Below, one piece after another: positions 18,891-30,746 of a stretch of 64,000 nt of DNA; position 1 is the stretch's first letter; every line of letters begins with the position of its first letter. The notes under the pieces were generated by a model. The model was not told the DNA's origin. It saw only the letters and a list, made by a program, of their open reading frames with translations, and searched no databases. Source of the DNA: Paraburkholderia bonniea. Its GTDB lineage: Bacteria; Pseudomonadota; Gammaproteobacteria; Burkholderiales; Burkholderiaceae. The stretch spans positions 1,364,001 to 1,428,000 of the forward strand of contig NZ_QPEQ01000001.1 in NCBI RefSeq assembly GCF_009455625.1, in the 5' to 3' direction. The translations under genes and the position numbers were made by a program.

Positions 18891-20090
18891 TTGGCAATTT
18901 CCAATTTGATCAATGCAGCGCTTGTTGGGCTCGATTTCGGCATAACCGATTTCGCAGCCAGTCTGGAAGAACTCAGTCTGCTCGCACAAAGTGCGGGTGC
19001 CCATCCTGCCTTTACCCTCACTGGACGTCGCTCCAGCCCGGATGCCGCGATGTTTGTTGGTAGTGGCAAAGCCGAGGAGCTTCGGCTCGCGTGCGACGCC
19101 AACAATATCGAACTCGTCATTTTCAATCATGCGCTGGCACCTGCCCAGCAACGTAATCTTGAGCGGGTGCTTGAGCGACGCGTGATTGACCGGACGAGTC
19201 TCATTCTGGATATCTTTGCGCAGCGCGCTCGTAGCCATGAAGGCAAGCTGCAGGTTGAACTTGCCCAGCTGCAATATCTGGCAACGCGTCTGATCCGTGC
19301 ATGGACTCACCTTGAGCGGCAAAAAGGCGGAATTGGTTTGCGTGGTCCAGGCGAAACCCAGCTTGAAACCGACCGCCGCTTGATTGGCGATCGCATCAAA
19401 ATGCTGAAATCACGTCTCGCAAAGCTAAGGCGTCAGCATGGCACGCAACGTCGCTCACGTGAGCGCAACCGCATTATGTCGGTATCGCTTGTGGGCTATA
19501 CCAACGCGGGTAAATCCACGCTATTTAACGCGCTGACCAAAGCCCAGGCTTATGTTGCGGACCAGCTGTTCGCTACGCTGGACACGACATCGCGGCGAGT
19601 TTACCTCGGTGATGAGGCGGGTCAGGTGGTCGTGTCAGATACCGTTGGGTTTATCCGGGAATTGCCTCATCAACTGGTTGCGGCATTTCGTGCAACGCTG
19701 GAAGAAACCATTCACGCTGATCTGCTGCTGCATGTCGTTGATGCCTCAAGTGCGGTGCGTCTGGATCAAATCGACCAGGTAAATGAGGTATTGCGCGAAA
19801 TTGGCGCTGATGCGATTCGCCAGGTGCTGGTATTCAACAAAATTGATGCCGTGCCTGAGTTGGCGGCCCGTGGCGACGCGGTTGAGCGGGACGAATATGG
19901 TAATATTTCGCGCGTCTTTCTGAGTGCGCGAACGGGACAGGGGTTGGATACGCTACGTGCTGCCATCGCTGAAATTGCAACGTCCGCCGCGCTTTCCACT
20001 ATGCCGGAAGAAGCGCTTCCAGCAGTCCCGAACGATGACCCTGAGGATGCCTCCGAGGACGACCCCGAGCTTTCTTCTCCAGGGCGTTAA
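18891..20090 (+). CDS. hflX: ribosome-splitting GTPase HflX
   Basis: GTPase that splits stalled or heat-damaged 70S ribosomes. An N-terminal ATP/GTP-binding region (residues 1-110) and a coiled linker with GLRGPGETQLETDRR precede the G domain: G1 GYTNAGKSTLFN, G3 DTVGF, G4 NKID. The C-terminal tail is acidic (PNDDPEDASEDDPE). There is no ATG near the conserved N-terminus. TTG 18891 is the best start, 59 bases after hfq. The frame stays open further upstream, so a different rare start cannot be ruled out. Confidence 0.95.
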   Translation: MAISNLINAALVGLDFGITDFAASLEELSLLAQSAGAHPAFTLTGRRSSPDAAMFVGSGKAEELRLACDANNIELVIFNHALAPAQQRNLERVLERRVIDRTSLILDIFAQRARSHEGKLQVELAQLQYLATRLIRAWTHLERQKGGIGLRGPGETQLETDRRLIGDRIKMLKSRLAKLRRQHGTQRRSRERNRIMSVSLVGYTNAGKSTLFNALTKAQAYVADQLFATLDTTSRRVYLGDEAGQVVVSDTVGFIRELPHQLVAAFRATLEETIHADLLLHVVDASSAVRLDQIDQVNEVLREIGADAIRQVLVFNKIDAVPELAARGDAVERDEYGNISRVFLSARTGQGLDTLRAAIAEIATSAALSTMPEEALPAVPNDDPEDASEDDPELSSPGR

Positions 20091-20149
20091 CTTCTTCTAA
20101 AGTGCCAAAGCGCATTATTAACCGGCTTTTATTCTGGTGATAAACACAG

Positions 20150-21490
20150 GTGAATGATTACAACGAGCGGAGTCTCTGGCTGCGTCTGCGCGTCATGCTT
20201 TCCCTGAACGACCCACGCTGGGGCCGGGGCGATGGCAATGACGACCGTCAGCGTCCAAATGATCCAAAACGCCCAGCAAATGGCAAGAGTGGAGAGGGTC
20301 CGCCCGACCTTGACGAAATGTGGCGTGAATTCAATCGCCGCTTGGGCCGTTTGCTGGGACGCAAGCGCGCAGGAGGAGGCGGTGAGCGCCGCCCGGACGA
20401 TGGTCGCAATGCGCGTATTGGCATTGGTATTGTCATTGGGGTGCTGATTGCCGTTTATCTCGGAAGCGGCGTGTTTGTTGTGCAGGATGGCCAGGTAGGT
20501 GTCGTATCGCAGTTTGGCAAATATCGTTATACCGCTAACCCCGGCGTGCACTGGCGCTTGCCGTATCCGTTGGAAACCCTCGAACGTGTCAATCTGGTGC
20601 AGGAGCATTCGATAGAAATCGGACGCAATAACCTGGTGTCGCAAGCGAAGGTGAAGGATGCGTCGATGCTGACGCATGACGGAGATATCGTCGATGTGCG
20701 TTTTGTCGTCCAATATCAGGTGCGTAATGCGACCGATTATCTGTTTCGCAATGTCGATCCTGAGCGGGGTGTGACCCAGGCGGCTCAGGCTGCCGTGCGA
20801 ACAATTGCCGGTGCGCAAAGTGCCGATTCCCTCCTTAAGCAAAATCGTGACACGCTTGCCCAGCAACTTACCGAGGCGATCCAGCGGACCTTGACTGAAA
20901 CTCGCACGGGCCTGGTGGTGACACGCGTTACAGTCCAGTCGCTTCAGGCACCTGATCAGGTGCTGGCCGTGTTTGATGCTGCGGCCAAGGTGAAAGAAGC
21001 GCAGGCGCAGGCGAAGCAGGATGTGCAGAAGCAGGCAGATGAATCGCTGCCTCGAATCAAGGCAGATGCAGCGCGTATGCTGACCGAAGCCAAAACCTAC
21101 AGTGGCCAGGTGGTGGAGCAGGCAAAGGGTGATGCCGGACGTTTCAGGCAGGTTTATGCGCAGTACGCCAAGGCACCGGCGGTGATCCGTGAACAGATAT
21201 ACCTGGATACCATGCAGCATATTTACTCGAATACAACCAAAGTCCTGGTCGACAGCAAGTCGAGTAACAGCGTGGTGTATGTGCCTCTCGACAAGCTGGT
21301 TGACCCGGCCCGTTCAGGCGCTGTGGCGGCACCCGCTCGCACGGCGTCCGATAGTGCTGCGGCTTCTGTCCCGGCTGCGGCTTCTGGTGCTACAGCGCCA
21401 GGTGCTGCGAGCCAGGCTGACGTAGCTAGTGACTCCTTCCGTTCACGCGATTCGCTCCGTAATCGCAGTCGTGAAGACGACCTGCAATGA
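20150..21490 (+). CDS. hflK: FtsH modulator subunit HflK
   Basis: SPFH/prohibitin-type membrane protein that with HflC forms a large cage around the FtsH protease. An N-terminal Gly/Asp/Arg-rich cytoplasmic stretch (about 85 residues) is followed by one membrane segment (IGIGIVIGVLIAVYLGSGVF, about 87-106), the SPFH domain and a coiled coil around residues 270-330. The C-terminus is Ala/Ser-rich. The GTG start at 20150 is the only reasonable one. Its stop overlaps the hflC start (ATGA at 21487-21490), indicating translational coupling. Confidence 0.96.
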   Translation: MNDYNERSLWLRLRVMLSLNDPRWGRGDGNDDRQRPNDPKRPANGKSGEGPPDLDEMWREFNRRLGRLLGRKRAGGGGERRPDDGRNARIGIGIVIGVLIAVYLGSGVFVVQDGQVGVVSQFGKYRYTANPGVHWRLPYPLETLERVNLVQEHSIEIGRNNLVSQAKVKDASMLTHDGDIVDVRFVVQYQVRNATDYLFRNVDPERGVTQAAQAAVRTIAGAQSADSLLKQNRDTLAQQLTEAIQRTLTETRTGLVVTRVTVQSLQAPDQVLAVFDAAAKVKEAQAQAKQDVQKQADESLPRIKADAARMLTEAKTYSGQVVEQAKGDAGRFRQVYAQYAKAPAVIREQIYLDTMQHIYSNTTKVLVDSKSSNSVVYVPLDKLVDPARSGAVAAPARTASDSAAASVPAAASGATAPGAASQADVASDSFRSRDSLRNRSREDDLQ

Positions 21491-22401
21491 AGAATCCGAA
21501 TATGAACCGAATCATTGCGCTTGCTGTTTTTATTGTGCTGGTGCTACTGGCGCTTTCATCCATGGTGTATAGCGTTGATCAGCGGCACCAGGCCGTTGTG
21601 TCGACACGCGGCAGCACTGTGCCGGTGCTTGTTGGCCCAGGGTTGCATGTCAAGTTGCCATCTCCGTTTCAGCATCTCGTGATGGTTGATACACGGATTG
21701 AAACGCTTGATGCTCCAGACGAAGGCCGTTATGCGACGTCAGATAAAGCCGAGTTGCTAGTCAATCCGGTCGTTAAATATCGTGTGACTGATCCGCTGAA
21801 ACTGTTTGCCGGAACAAAGGGCGAACTGCGCAACGTCCGCGATCAGCTGGCGATGTTGACGCGTAATGCGCTACGCGATGTGCTGCTCAAATACACATTG
21901 GCTGATGCATTAGCCAAACAGCAGGATGTGGCGACCGAGACGCGCAGTGTGGTGCAAAAAGCGGCTACGGCATTGGGTATCGAAGTGTTTGGTATCGAAC
22001 TGACGCGTGTTGATTTTCCGGCTGCGGTAGCGGATTCGGTATACAAACGCATGAGTGCCGCGCGCGAGGAAGTCGCACAGCAAGAGCAGGCTCAGGGTGC
22101 TGCCGAGTTAGAACAGCTCAAGACTGAGCTAAACCGGGAGCAGCAGGCGCTGGTGGAAGAGGCTTCCAGCCAGGCGCAGCAGATTAAAAGCGAGGGCGAT
22201 GCGAAGGCGGCGCTGATTGCGGCAGATGCTTATAACCTCGACCCGCAGTTCTATCAGTTCTATCACAGCATGCAGGCGTACAAAAAGGTCTTTAAGCCCA
22301 ACGATGTCATCGTGGTTGATCCGGGCAACGAGTTCTTCCGTTTCATGCATAGCCCGAATGGCAGCGTTTCTCCGCTGCCTGCGGCATCACGCAAACACTG
22401 A
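21487..22401 (+). CDS. hflC: FtsH modulator subunit HflC
   Basis: Partner of HflK. It has an N-terminal membrane anchor (IIALAVFIVLVLLALSSMVYSV), the SPFH domain with YSVDQRHQAVVSTRG, and a long helical region (AAREEVAQQEQAQGAAELEQ) ending near DVIVVDPGNEFFRFM. Length 304 compared with 334 in E. coli. It starts four bases inside the end of hflK. A small DUF2065 gene follows after 39 bases. Confidence 0.96.
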   Translation: MKNPNMNRIIALAVFIVLVLLALSSMVYSVDQRHQAVVSTRGSTVPVLVGPGLHVKLPSPFQHLVMVDTRIETLDAPDEGRYATSDKAELLVNPVVKYRVTDPLKLFAGTKGELRNVRDQLAMLTRNALRDVLLKYTLADALAKQQDVATETRSVVQKAATALGIEVFGIELTRVDFPAAVADSVYKRMSAAREEVAQQEQAQGAAELEQLKTELNREQQALVEEASSQAQQIKSEGDAKAALIAADAYNLDPQFYQFYHSMQAYKKVFKPNDVIVVDPGNEFFRFMHSPNGSVSPLPAASRKH

Positions 22402-22440
22402 TCGCCACGGCGCGCCAGATCGCACAGCAGCCCCATTCGC

Positions 22441-22632
22441 ATGGATAAAGCCGGTTCGTTACTGCTCGCGCTTGCCTTGATGCTGATTATCGAAGGGATG
22501 TTTCCCTTCGTTTTCCCCGGCACCTGGCGTGACACATTTCGCAAAATCGCAGAGCGGCCCCAGCACCATATCCGGATGGGCGGGCTGATTGTCATGGTGC
22601 TGGGGCTCATATTGCTGCTGATTGTCACCTGA
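22441..22632 (+). CDS. DUF2065 (YjeT-like) small membrane protein
   Basis: A 63-residue protein with two hydrophobic segments (SLLLALALMLIIEGMFPFV and IRMGGLIVMVLGLILLLIV) joined by a short polar loop with WRDTFRKIAERP. This matches DUF2065/YjeT, found after hflC in many proteobacteria. Its function is unknown; position suggests a role alongside HflKC or FtsH, which is only inferred. It starts at ATG 22441 and ends about 100 bases before hisZ. Confidence 0.9.
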   Translation: MDKAGSLLLALALMLIIEGMFPFVFPGTWRDTFRKIAERPQHHIRMGGLIVMVLGLILLLIVT

Positions 22633-22734
22633 CTATGCAGCCTGTTGAGGCTGGCTCGCCCAGGCGCTGGGCTTTCCCTATTTCTTCCATTCCTGGCGCT
22701 GCGGCGCCATGCTTAACGTCGCAGGACGATATCA

Positions 22735-23886
22735 ATGTCGATCTGGTTACTCCCCGAAAATATTGCTGATGTGCTGCCATCAGAGGCGCGCAAAATCGAA
22801 GAGTTGCGGCGTAGATTGCTGGACCGTTTCCGTGCGTATGGCTATGAAATGGTTATGCCGCCGTTGCTTGAATACCTCGAATCGCTATTAAGCGGTGGCG
22901 GCGAGGATCTGAGCCTGCGGACGTTCAAGCTGGTCGACCAGTTGTCCGGCCGCACGCTGGGTTTGCGAGCGGATATGACGCCGCAGGTGGCGCGCATCGA
23001 CGCACATCTGCTTAACCGCCAGGGCGTAACGCGGCTGTGCTATGCCGGTAACGTGCTGCATACCCGGCCGCGTGGCCTGCACGCGACGCGCGAACAAATC
23101 CAGATCGGCGCGGAAATTTATGGTCATGCTGGGCTTGAGGCAGACCTTGAGATTCAGCAATTAATGCTAGATGCACTGCGTCTCGCGGGTTTGTCGAGAG
23201 TTCGCCTTGATCTATGTCATGCGGGTGTGCTGGCGTCGTTGATTGATGCTGAACCAGCGGCTGCGGCCTTGGGTGAAGTGCTGTATGAAGTGCTCGCCAG
23301 CAAAGATGTGCCACGGCTGGTTGAGTTGACCGCGAATTTCGCACCTGTCACACGTGATGCGCTGCGCGCGCTGCCAGCCCTGTACGGTGACGTCTCCGTG
23401 CTGACGGAGGCCCGAGCCCGCCTGCCGAACAAGCCCGAAATTACACGTGCGCTAGATGATCTCGCCTTCCTCGCAAGCCAGGGCGTTGGTGCAGAGGTGA
23501 TGATTGATCTTGCTGATTTACGGGGTTATGCCTATCACAGCGGTGTCATGTTCTCGGCGTATATCGACGACGTACCGAATGCAGTTGCGCGTGGCGGGCG
23601 CTACGATCATGTGGCTCAGGTGTACGGCCGGGCTCGTGCGGCAACGGGGTTTTCGCTTGATTTGCGCGAAGTGGCACGTATTTCGCCGGTTGAAGCGCGA
23701 AGCAGTGCGATTCTGGCTCCATGGCAGCTCAATGACGCCTTGTGTGCGCGTGTGGCCGCCTTACGCGATGCGGGCGAAATCGTTATTCAGGCGTTGCCTG
23801 GCCATGAGCATGTGCTTGACGAATTTGCCTGTGATCGTGAGCTGATTGAGCGTGATGGTGTATGGGTTGTTGAGCCGCGTGCTTGA
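22735..23886 (+). CDS. hisZ: ATP phosphoribosyltransferase regulatory subunit HisZ
   Basis: Catalytically inactive HisS paralogue that activates short-form HisG in the first step of histidine synthesis. It keeps a class II synthetase-like core ([37 protein letters not shown]) but has no anticodon-binding domain. The usual HisRS signature is replaced by [19 protein letters not shown]. Length 383 is normal. Its presence implies that hisG in this genome is the short form. Placement between the hfl cluster and purA is common in beta-proteobacteria. Confidence 0.95.
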   Translation: MSIWLLPENIADVLPSEARKIEELRRRLLDRFRAYGYEMVMPPLLEYLESLLSGGGEDLSLRTFKLVDQLSGRTLGLRADMTPQVARIDAHLLNRQGVTRLCYAGNVLHTRPRGLHATREQIQIGAEIYGHAGLEADLEIQQLMLDALRLAGLSRVRLDLCHAGVLASLIDAEPAAAALGEVLYEVLASKDVPRLVELTANFAPVTRDALRALPALYGDVSVLTEARARLPNKPEITRALDDLAFLASQGVGAEVMIDLADLRGYAYHSGVMFSAYIDDVPNAVARGGRYDHVAQVYGRARAATGFSLDLREVARISPVEARSSAILAPWQLNDALCARVAALRDAGEIVIQALPGHEHVLDEFACDRELIERDGVWVVEPRA

Positions 23887-23943
23887 GATCTATGCACCAG
23901 GGCAGAAACGGAAAAGTTCGGAGCCCGTCGTGAACATGGGTAG

Positions 23944-25320
<1,377 letters not shown>

Positions 25321-25323
25321 GTC

Positions 25324-25896
25324 ATGACGCAAGGCATACCCATGATCCCGATGAAAGACCCGCGCAACGATGAGCGCAATCTTTGGGTTGGCTGGGACGA
25401 ATACCATCGCTTGATTGAATTGCTGGCGCTCGCGGTGCATGACTCGGGCTGGAAGTTCGACAAAATCCTGTGTCTTGCCCGCGGTGGTTTGCGCGTGGGC
25501 GATCAGCTTTCAAGAATTTATGATCTGCCGCTGGCGATTCTCGCTACAAGTTCGTATCGAGAAGCGGCTGGCACGGAGCAGGGTTCGCTGGATATCGCCC
25601 AATACATCACGATGACGCGCGGTGAGTTGTCGGGCAATGTGCTGCTGGTGGATGACCTGGTTGATTCAGGTGTGACACTGGCCCGTGTGCAGCAGCATCT
25701 GAAGGAGCGTTACCCAGCTATTTCGGCTGTGCGTTCTGCGGTGCTCTGGTACAAGGGCTGCTCAAGCGTGAAGCCAGATTATTACGTGCAGCATTTGCCG
25801 ACCAACCCCTGGATCCACCAGCCGTTCGAAGAATGGGATACGGTGCGTCCTCACAATCTCGGTGCATGGATCAAGCGTGGTACCGCTCAGGCGTAA
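25324..25896 (+). CDS. purine-type phosphoribosyltransferase
   Basis: Type I phosphoribosyltransferase, 190 residues. The PRPP-binding motif is VLLVDDLVDSGVTL near residue 110, and the upstream CLARGGLRVGDQLS segment forms the PPi loop. It resembles xanthine/hypoxanthine-type enzymes (Gpt-like); the purine-specificity hood cannot be read reliably. It is almost certainly co-transcribed with purA (3-base gap), which supports a role in purine salvage. ATG 25324 is used; ATG 25342 is an alternative. A strong terminator closes the unit. Confidence 0.9.
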   Translation: MTQGIPMIPMKDPRNDERNLWVGWDEYHRLIELLALAVHDSGWKFDKILCLARGGLRVGDQLSRIYDLPLAILATSSYREAAGTEQGSLDIAQYITMTRGELSGNVLLVDDLVDSGVTLARVQQHLKERYPAISAVRSAVLWYKGCSSVKPDYYVQHLPTNPWIHQPFEEWDTVRPHNLGAWIKRGTAQA

Positions 25897-25947
25897 CTAA
25901 CTACCTGGCGCTGATGCATCAATACAGCCGTGTGGTGTGACTGCTGC

Positions 25948-25976
25948 AAAAAAGGAGCCTTCGGGCTCCTTTTTTT
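25948..25976 (+). terminator. rho-independent terminator after the purA operon
   Basis: A 12-bp stem (25948-25959 with 25964-25975) closed by a C(TTCG)G tetraloop and followed by a T-run. It ends the purA-phosphoribosyltransferase unit before kup. Confidence 0.93.
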
Positions 25977-26175
25977 GTCCCGGCTCCAGGCCCCATGCCT
26001 AACCTAAGCCGCGATCTGTATAGCCTTTACATCAAGATGGCTCGAAACCATGAACCCGGTGCTACACTGCGCGGGCTTTTCACGTGGCACATCCGCAACA
26101 GGGCAACGAGCCCGTTGATGCGGCCCGTTTAGAATAGCGTTCGTTTTTTCGCTCAGGACGGGATTTCCCGCGTTT

Positions 26176-28062
26176 ATGACAGATACCCACCACGTGCGCA
26201 AACAGCCTTTGCCTTCCCTGGCTATCGCTGCGATCGGTGTCGTTTTCGGCGATATCGGCACCAGTCCACTTTATTCCCTCAAGGAAGCCTTCAGTCCTTC
26301 GCATGGCATTCCCTTAACCAACGCTTCGATCCTTGGCGTGATCTCGCTATTGTTCTGGGCGATCATGATCGTCGTTGGCATCAAGTACGTTCTGCTGGTG
26401 ATGCGTGCCGACAATAACGGTGAGGGCGGTGTGCTGGCGCTGATGGCACTGTCGCTGCGGTCGTTTAACCCGAAGAGCCGGGCAGCGGGTTTGCTGATGA
26501 TGCTCGGTATTTTTGGTGCATGCATGTTCTATGGCGATGCAGTCATCACGCCCGCGATCTCTGTGCTCTCAGCCGTCGAAGGCCTGAAGCTGGCACTCCC
26601 AGGTATGTCTAACCTGGTGTTGCCGATCACGATGGTGATTCTTGTGCTGCTGTTCTGGATTCAGCGGCATGGCACCGCGACTGTTGGTCGATTGTTTGGC
26701 CCGATCATGGTGCTGTGGTTTCTGACGCTCGCGGTGCTGGGTATTTCGCACATCGTGCAGTCGCCGGGCATCATTGCTGCGCTGAATCCGTATTACGCCG
26801 TGTCGTTTATGTCGCAACACGTGTTGCAGGCTTATGTCGTGCTGGGCTCGGTGGTGCTAGTGCTAACCGGTGCCGAAGCGTTATACGCCGATATGGGCCA
26901 CTTTGGCGCGAAGCCGATCCGCTTTGCGTGGTATGCGCTGGTGATGCCTTCGCTGGTGCTGAATTATTTTGGCCAGGGCGCATTGCTGATGCACGATCCG
27001 CAAGCTATTGCCAATCCATTCTTTTTGCTGGCACCGGAATGGGCATTGCTGCCACTGGTCGTGCTAGCCACGGTAGCGACCGTCATTGCATCGCAGGCCG
27101 TGATTTCCGGGGCGTATTCGCTGACGAGCCAGGCGATTCAGCTTGGCTACGTGCCGCGGATGAAAATTCTGCATACGTCCGAGCTGGCGATTGGCCAAAT
27201 CTACGTGCCGGTGGTGAACTGGATGCTGCTCTTTATCATCCTGTGCATCGTGGTTGCGTTTAAAAGCTCGGATAACCTCGCCGCTGCCTATGGCATTGCC
27301 GTGACTGCAACGATGGTGATCACCACGGTGCTGGTGGGGGTGGTGATGGTGAAGTTCTGGAAGTGGAACAAGCTATTGGTCGGTTTGATTATCAGTGCGC
27401 TGATTACGGTCGATCTGGGTTTCTTTGGTGCCAATTTGCTGAAGGTCGCGGAGGGCGGCTGGCTGCCGCTGGGCATTGGTGCACTGCTGTTTTTCCTGCT
27501 GATGACCTGGTTCAAGGGGCGCATGATCGTCAAGGAGCGCACCGCCGCTGACGGGATTCCGCTGATGCCATTCTTGCAGGGCTTGCTGGCGCATCCGCCG
27601 CACCGCGTGTCTGGCACAGCGATCTATCTGACTGGAAGCGATACGCTGGTGCCAGTGAGCCTGTTGCACAATTTGAAGCACAACAAGGTTTTGCATGAAC
27701 GCACTATTTTCCTGACGTTTATCACACGCGATATTCCCTACGTGAACGATGCAGATCGAGTCACAGTGAAGGACGTCAGTGGCGGGTTATATCTGGTGAA
27801 AGCGGTCTACGGTTTCAATGAAACGCCCGATGTGAAGGCGGTTTTGCTAGAGGTGGGGCGTAGGCAGAACATTACGTTTGAGTTGATGGATACGTCGTTT
27901 TTCCTGGCTCGAGAAACCGTGGTGCCGACCCAGTTGCCAGGGATGTCGGTCTGGCGTGAACGCGTGTTTGCCTGGATGCATCAGAACGCTGCCAAGCCAA
28001 CCGATTTTTTCAGCATTCCGGCCAATCGTGTGGTTGAACTGGGAACGAAAATCGAAATTTGA
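26176..28062 (+). CDS. kup: low-affinity potassium transporter Kup
   Basis: Potassium-proton symporter of the KUP/HAK/KT family. The N-terminal [17 protein letters not shown] and [17 protein letters not shown] are family signatures. About twelve hydrophobic segments fill residues 10-450, followed by a soluble C-terminal domain of about 170 residues. Length 628 matches E. coli Kup (622). A TAGAAT box at 26130-26135 lies about 40 bases before ATG 26176 and may be the -10 element. Terminators on both sides show that it is a single-gene unit. Confidence 0.96.
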   Translation: MTDTHHVRKQPLPSLAIAAIGVVFGDIGTSPLYSLKEAFSPSHGIPLTNASILGVISLLFWAIMIVVGIKYVLLVMRADNNGEGGVLALMALSLRSFNPKSRAAGLLMMLGIFGACMFYGDAVITPAISVLSAVEGLKLALPGMSNLVLPITMVILVLLFWIQRHGTATVGRLFGPIMVLWFLTLAVLGISHIVQSPGIIAALNPYYAVSFMSQHVLQAYVVLGSVVLVLTGAEALYADMGHFGAKPIRFAWYALVMPSLVLNYFGQGALLMHDPQAIANPFFLLAPEWALLPLVVLATVATVIASQAVISGAYSLTSQAIQLGYVPRMKILHTSELAIGQIYVPVVNWMLLFIILCIVVAFKSSDNLAAAYGIAVTATMVITTVLVGVVMVKFWKWNKLLVGLIISALITVDLGFFGANLLKVAEGGWLPLGIGALLFFLLMTWFKGRMIVKERTAADGIPLMPFLQGLLAHPPHRVSGTAIYLTGSDTLVPVSLLHNLKHNKVLHERTIFLTFITRDIPYVNDADRVTVKDVSGGLYLVKAVYGFNETPDVKAVLLEVGRRQNITFELMDTSFFLARETVVPTQLPGMSVWRERVFAWMHQNAAKPTDFFSIPANRVVELGTKIEI

Positions 28063-28157
28063 CGATGGTTCGTTTGCCAACGTTTGCCCGCGTCTGCCGC
28101 TAGTGATGTCTGGCGGGGGCGGGTGAATGACTCGGCGAAGCGTTATAAACAAACAAG

Positions 28158-28206
28158 CAAAAAGGCCCGCACCGGTGCAGTTCACACGGATGCGGGCTTT
28201 TTTTGT
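28158..28206. terminator. bidirectional terminator between kup and tex
   Basis: GCCCGCA (28165-28171) pairs with TGCGGGC (28191-28197), with A-run and T-run arms extending the stem and a CACCGGTG palindrome in the loop. The A-rich left and T-rich right flanks suit both convergent genes. Confidence 0.75.
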
Positions 28207-28268
28207 CTGCCACCCGCTGACATGGCGTGCCAGATTTAACCGGCAGCCAGTCAGGCGGATGCAAACGT

Positions 28269-30614
28269 CTAGCGCTTAAGTTTGGCGAATGCCGCGGCCA
28301 TTGCTCCACCTGCGGGTTCAGGTTCACGGCCGCGCTGGTTTGAGCGGGGAGCGCCCGAGCGCCCTGGGTTGCGCTCCGTTGAGCCGGCACTGGTGTTGCG
28401 TGCCGCTGCCGGGCCGCCTGGCGTGAAATCATCGTCAAGGCGCATAGTCAACGCAATCCGCTGGCGCTTGACATCGACCTCCAACACTTTGACCTTGACG
28501 ATCTGGCCGGCTTTGACCACTTCGTGCGGATCTTTGATGAATTTCGTCGACAGCGCGGACACATGGACCAGTCCATCTTGATGAACGCCAATATCAATGA
28601 AGGCACCAAATGCCGCGACGTTTGTCACGACCCCTTCCAGCACCATACCCGCAGACAGATCGGAGATTTTTTCGACGCCATCACGGAATGTCGCGGTTTT
28701 AAATTCCGGGCGCGGATCTCGGCCGGGTTTTTCGAGTTCGGCAAGAATATCGCGCACCGTGGGCAAGCCGAATCGTTCATCGGCAAATTCCGCCGGTGAA
28801 AGGCCCGCCAGCGCGTCACGGTTGCCCAGTACTTCACTTGCCTGGCGGTTGATTTTGCTCAGAATCCGTTCGACAACCGGATAGGCTTCGGGGTGCACTG
28901 ATGAGCAGTCGAGTGGATTGTCACCGCCATTGATACGCAAAAAGCCCGCCGCCAGTTCGAAGGTTTTGTCGCCGAGGCGGGGCACCTTGCGTAGATGATC
29001 GCGTGATGGAAATGGGCCATGAGCGTCGCGGAAATCGACAATATTGCGTGCGAGTGTTGCATTCAGGCCGGAAACCCGAGCCAGCAGTGCCACCGAGGCC
29101 GTATTGGCGTCGACGCCCACGGCATTCACGCAATCTTCAACCACCGCATCCAGCGAGCGGGCCAGTTCGCGCTGATTCACATCATGCTGATACTGGCCGA
29201 CGCCGATCGCTTTGGGTTCGATCTTGACTAGTTCGGCCAGCGGATCCTGCAAACGCCGGGCAATCGAGACCGCGCCACGCAGCGTCACATCGAGATCGGG
29301 AAACTCTTTGGCGGCGAATTCGGATGCCGAATAAATCGACGCACCCGCTTCTGAAACGACGATCTTCTGCAGCTTTAATTCAGGGTGGCGCGCGATGAGT
29401 TCGCTGGCGAGGCGGTCCGTTTCGCGCGACGCGGTGCCGTTGCCGATACTAATGAGTTCTGCCTGGGTGCTTGCGGCGATGCGTGCCAGGCGAGCGAGTG
29501 AGCCCTCCCAGTCACGGCGGGGTTCATGGGGATAAATGGTGTCGGTGGTCAGCAGTTTGCCGGTGCGATCGACAACGGCGACTTTGACACCCGTGCGCAG
29601 ACCCGGATCAAGCCCGATGACGGCCTTGGGGCCGGCTGGGGCGGCCAGCAGCAGGTCTTTCAGATTGCGGGCGAAGACCCGGATGGCTTCGTGTTCGGCT
29701 TCGTCACGTAACTGGGTCAACAACTCATTTTCGATGTGGGGTTGCACCTTGACACGCCAGCACCAGCGGCACACGTCGGAGAGCCATTTGTCAGCCGGAC
29801 GGCCCAGATTTTCGATCGAGAAACGCTGGGCTATCAACGTTTCGCCTGGATGCGGCACTTGCGCATCCAGCTCTTCGCCAAGTCCGAGCTTGGTCATCAG
29901 AATGCCCGCATTGCGGCCACGGAAAAGCGCCAGTGCCCGATGCGATGGAATCGTTTTGATGGTTTCGGCGTAATCGTAATAATCGCGGAATTTCTCGCCT
30001 TCTTCGGTTTCCTTGCCTTCGACGACCCGGGATGACACCACGCCCTGGTTAAACAGGTAGTCGCGCAGCTTGCCGAGCAGGTCAGCGGTTTCGCCAAATT
30101 GCTCGGAGAGGATATCGCGCGCGCCATCGAGTGCTGCCTTGGTATCAGCCACGCCTTTTTCGGCATTGACGTACGCCACGGCTTCCGTTGCGGGATCTAG
30201 TTTCGGGTCGGCCAGCAGTGCCAGTGCGAGCGGTTCCAGACCGGCTTCACGTGCAATCTGGGCGCGGGTGCGGCGCTTTGGCTTGTAGGGCAGGTACAGA
30301 TCTTCAAGGACTTGCTTGCTGTCTGCTCCTTCGATGGCCACCCGTAGCGGATCGGTCAACTTGCCCTGTTCTTCGACGCTGGAGAGGATAGTGGCGCGCC
30401 GATCTTCCAGCTCACGCAGATACAGCAACCGTTCTTCCAGATTACGTAATTGGGTGTCATCTAGATTGCCGGTCACTTCCTTGCGGTAGCGAGCGATAAA
30501 TGGAACCGTCGCGCCTTCGTCGAGAAGTTGTATGGTGGCAGTTACCTGGCGGGGTTGAACGGTCAGTTCGGAAGCGATGCGCTGGACGATCTTGAGTGCT
30601 ACGGTTTCCGTCAT
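28269..30614 (-). CDS. tex: Tex-family S1 RNA-binding transcription accessory protein
   Basis: Large multidomain nucleic-acid-binding protein, relative of eukaryotic Spt6, tied to transcription and toxin-gene expression in Bordetella. It has an N-terminal helical domain ([21 protein letters not shown]), a YqgF/RNase H-like domain ([19 protein letters not shown]), helix-hairpin-helix motifs around [17 protein letters not shown], and an S1 domain ([26 protein letters not shown]) near residue 660. A C-terminal Arg/Pro/Gly-rich tail follows. Length 781 is normal. The gene is divergent from a repetitive periplasmic protein gene, with 132 bases between start codons. Confidence 0.96.
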   Translation of the reverse strand: MTETVALKIVQRIASELTVQPRQVTATIQLLDEGATVPFIARYRKEVTGNLDDTQLRNLEERLLYLRELEDRRATILSSVEEQGKLTDPLRVAIEGADSKQVLEDLYLPYKPKRRTRAQIAREAGLEPLALALLADPKLDPATEAVAYVNAEKGVADTKAALDGARDILSEQFGETADLLGKLRDYLFNQGVVSSRVVEGKETEEGEKFRDYYDYAETIKTIPSHRALALFRGRNAGILMTKLGLGEELDAQVPHPGETLIAQRFSIENLGRPADKWLSDVCRWCWRVKVQPHIENELLTQLRDEAEHEAIRVFARNLKDLLLAAPAGPKAVIGLDPGLRTGVKVAVVDRTGKLLTTDTIYPHEPRRDWEGSLARLARIAASTQAELISIGNGTASRETDRLASELIARHPELKLQKIVVSEAGASIYSASEFAAKEFPDLDVTLRGAVSIARRLQDPLAELVKIEPKAIGVGQYQHDVNQRELARSLDAVVEDCVNAVGVDANTASVALLARVSGLNATLARNIVDFRDAHGPFPSRDHLRKVPRLGDKTFELAAGFLRINGGDNPLDCSSVHPEAYPVVERILSKINRQASEVLGNRDALAGLSPAEFADERFGLPTVRDILAELEKPGRDPRPEFKTATFRDGVEKISDLSAGMVLEGVVTNVAAFGAFIDIGVHQDGLVHVSALSTKFIKDPHEVVKAGQIVKVKVLEVDVKRQRIALTMRLDDDFTPGGPAAARNTSAGSTERNPGRSGAPRSNQRGREPEPAGGAMAAAFAKLKR

Positions 30615-30733
30615 AGGGTCGAGGCGTTCCTGTCGGATTCAGTCTGGAGCTGGACGGCACGGTGTGCGCGGCAGCGGGGGATGGAAAGCGGGGCATTTTG
30701 CCATAAATGCCCGAGGGCTCAAGCTCGCGGTGA

Positions 30734-30739
30734 TAGAAT
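30734..30739 (+). promoter_or_regulatory. candidate -10 box just before the coiled-coil protein start
   Basis: TAGAAT ends 7 bases before the ATG at 30747. If used, the transcript would start at about the initiation codon, giving a leaderless mRNA. No -35 element is clear. Confidence 0.4.
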
Positions 30740-30746
30740 TTCGGCC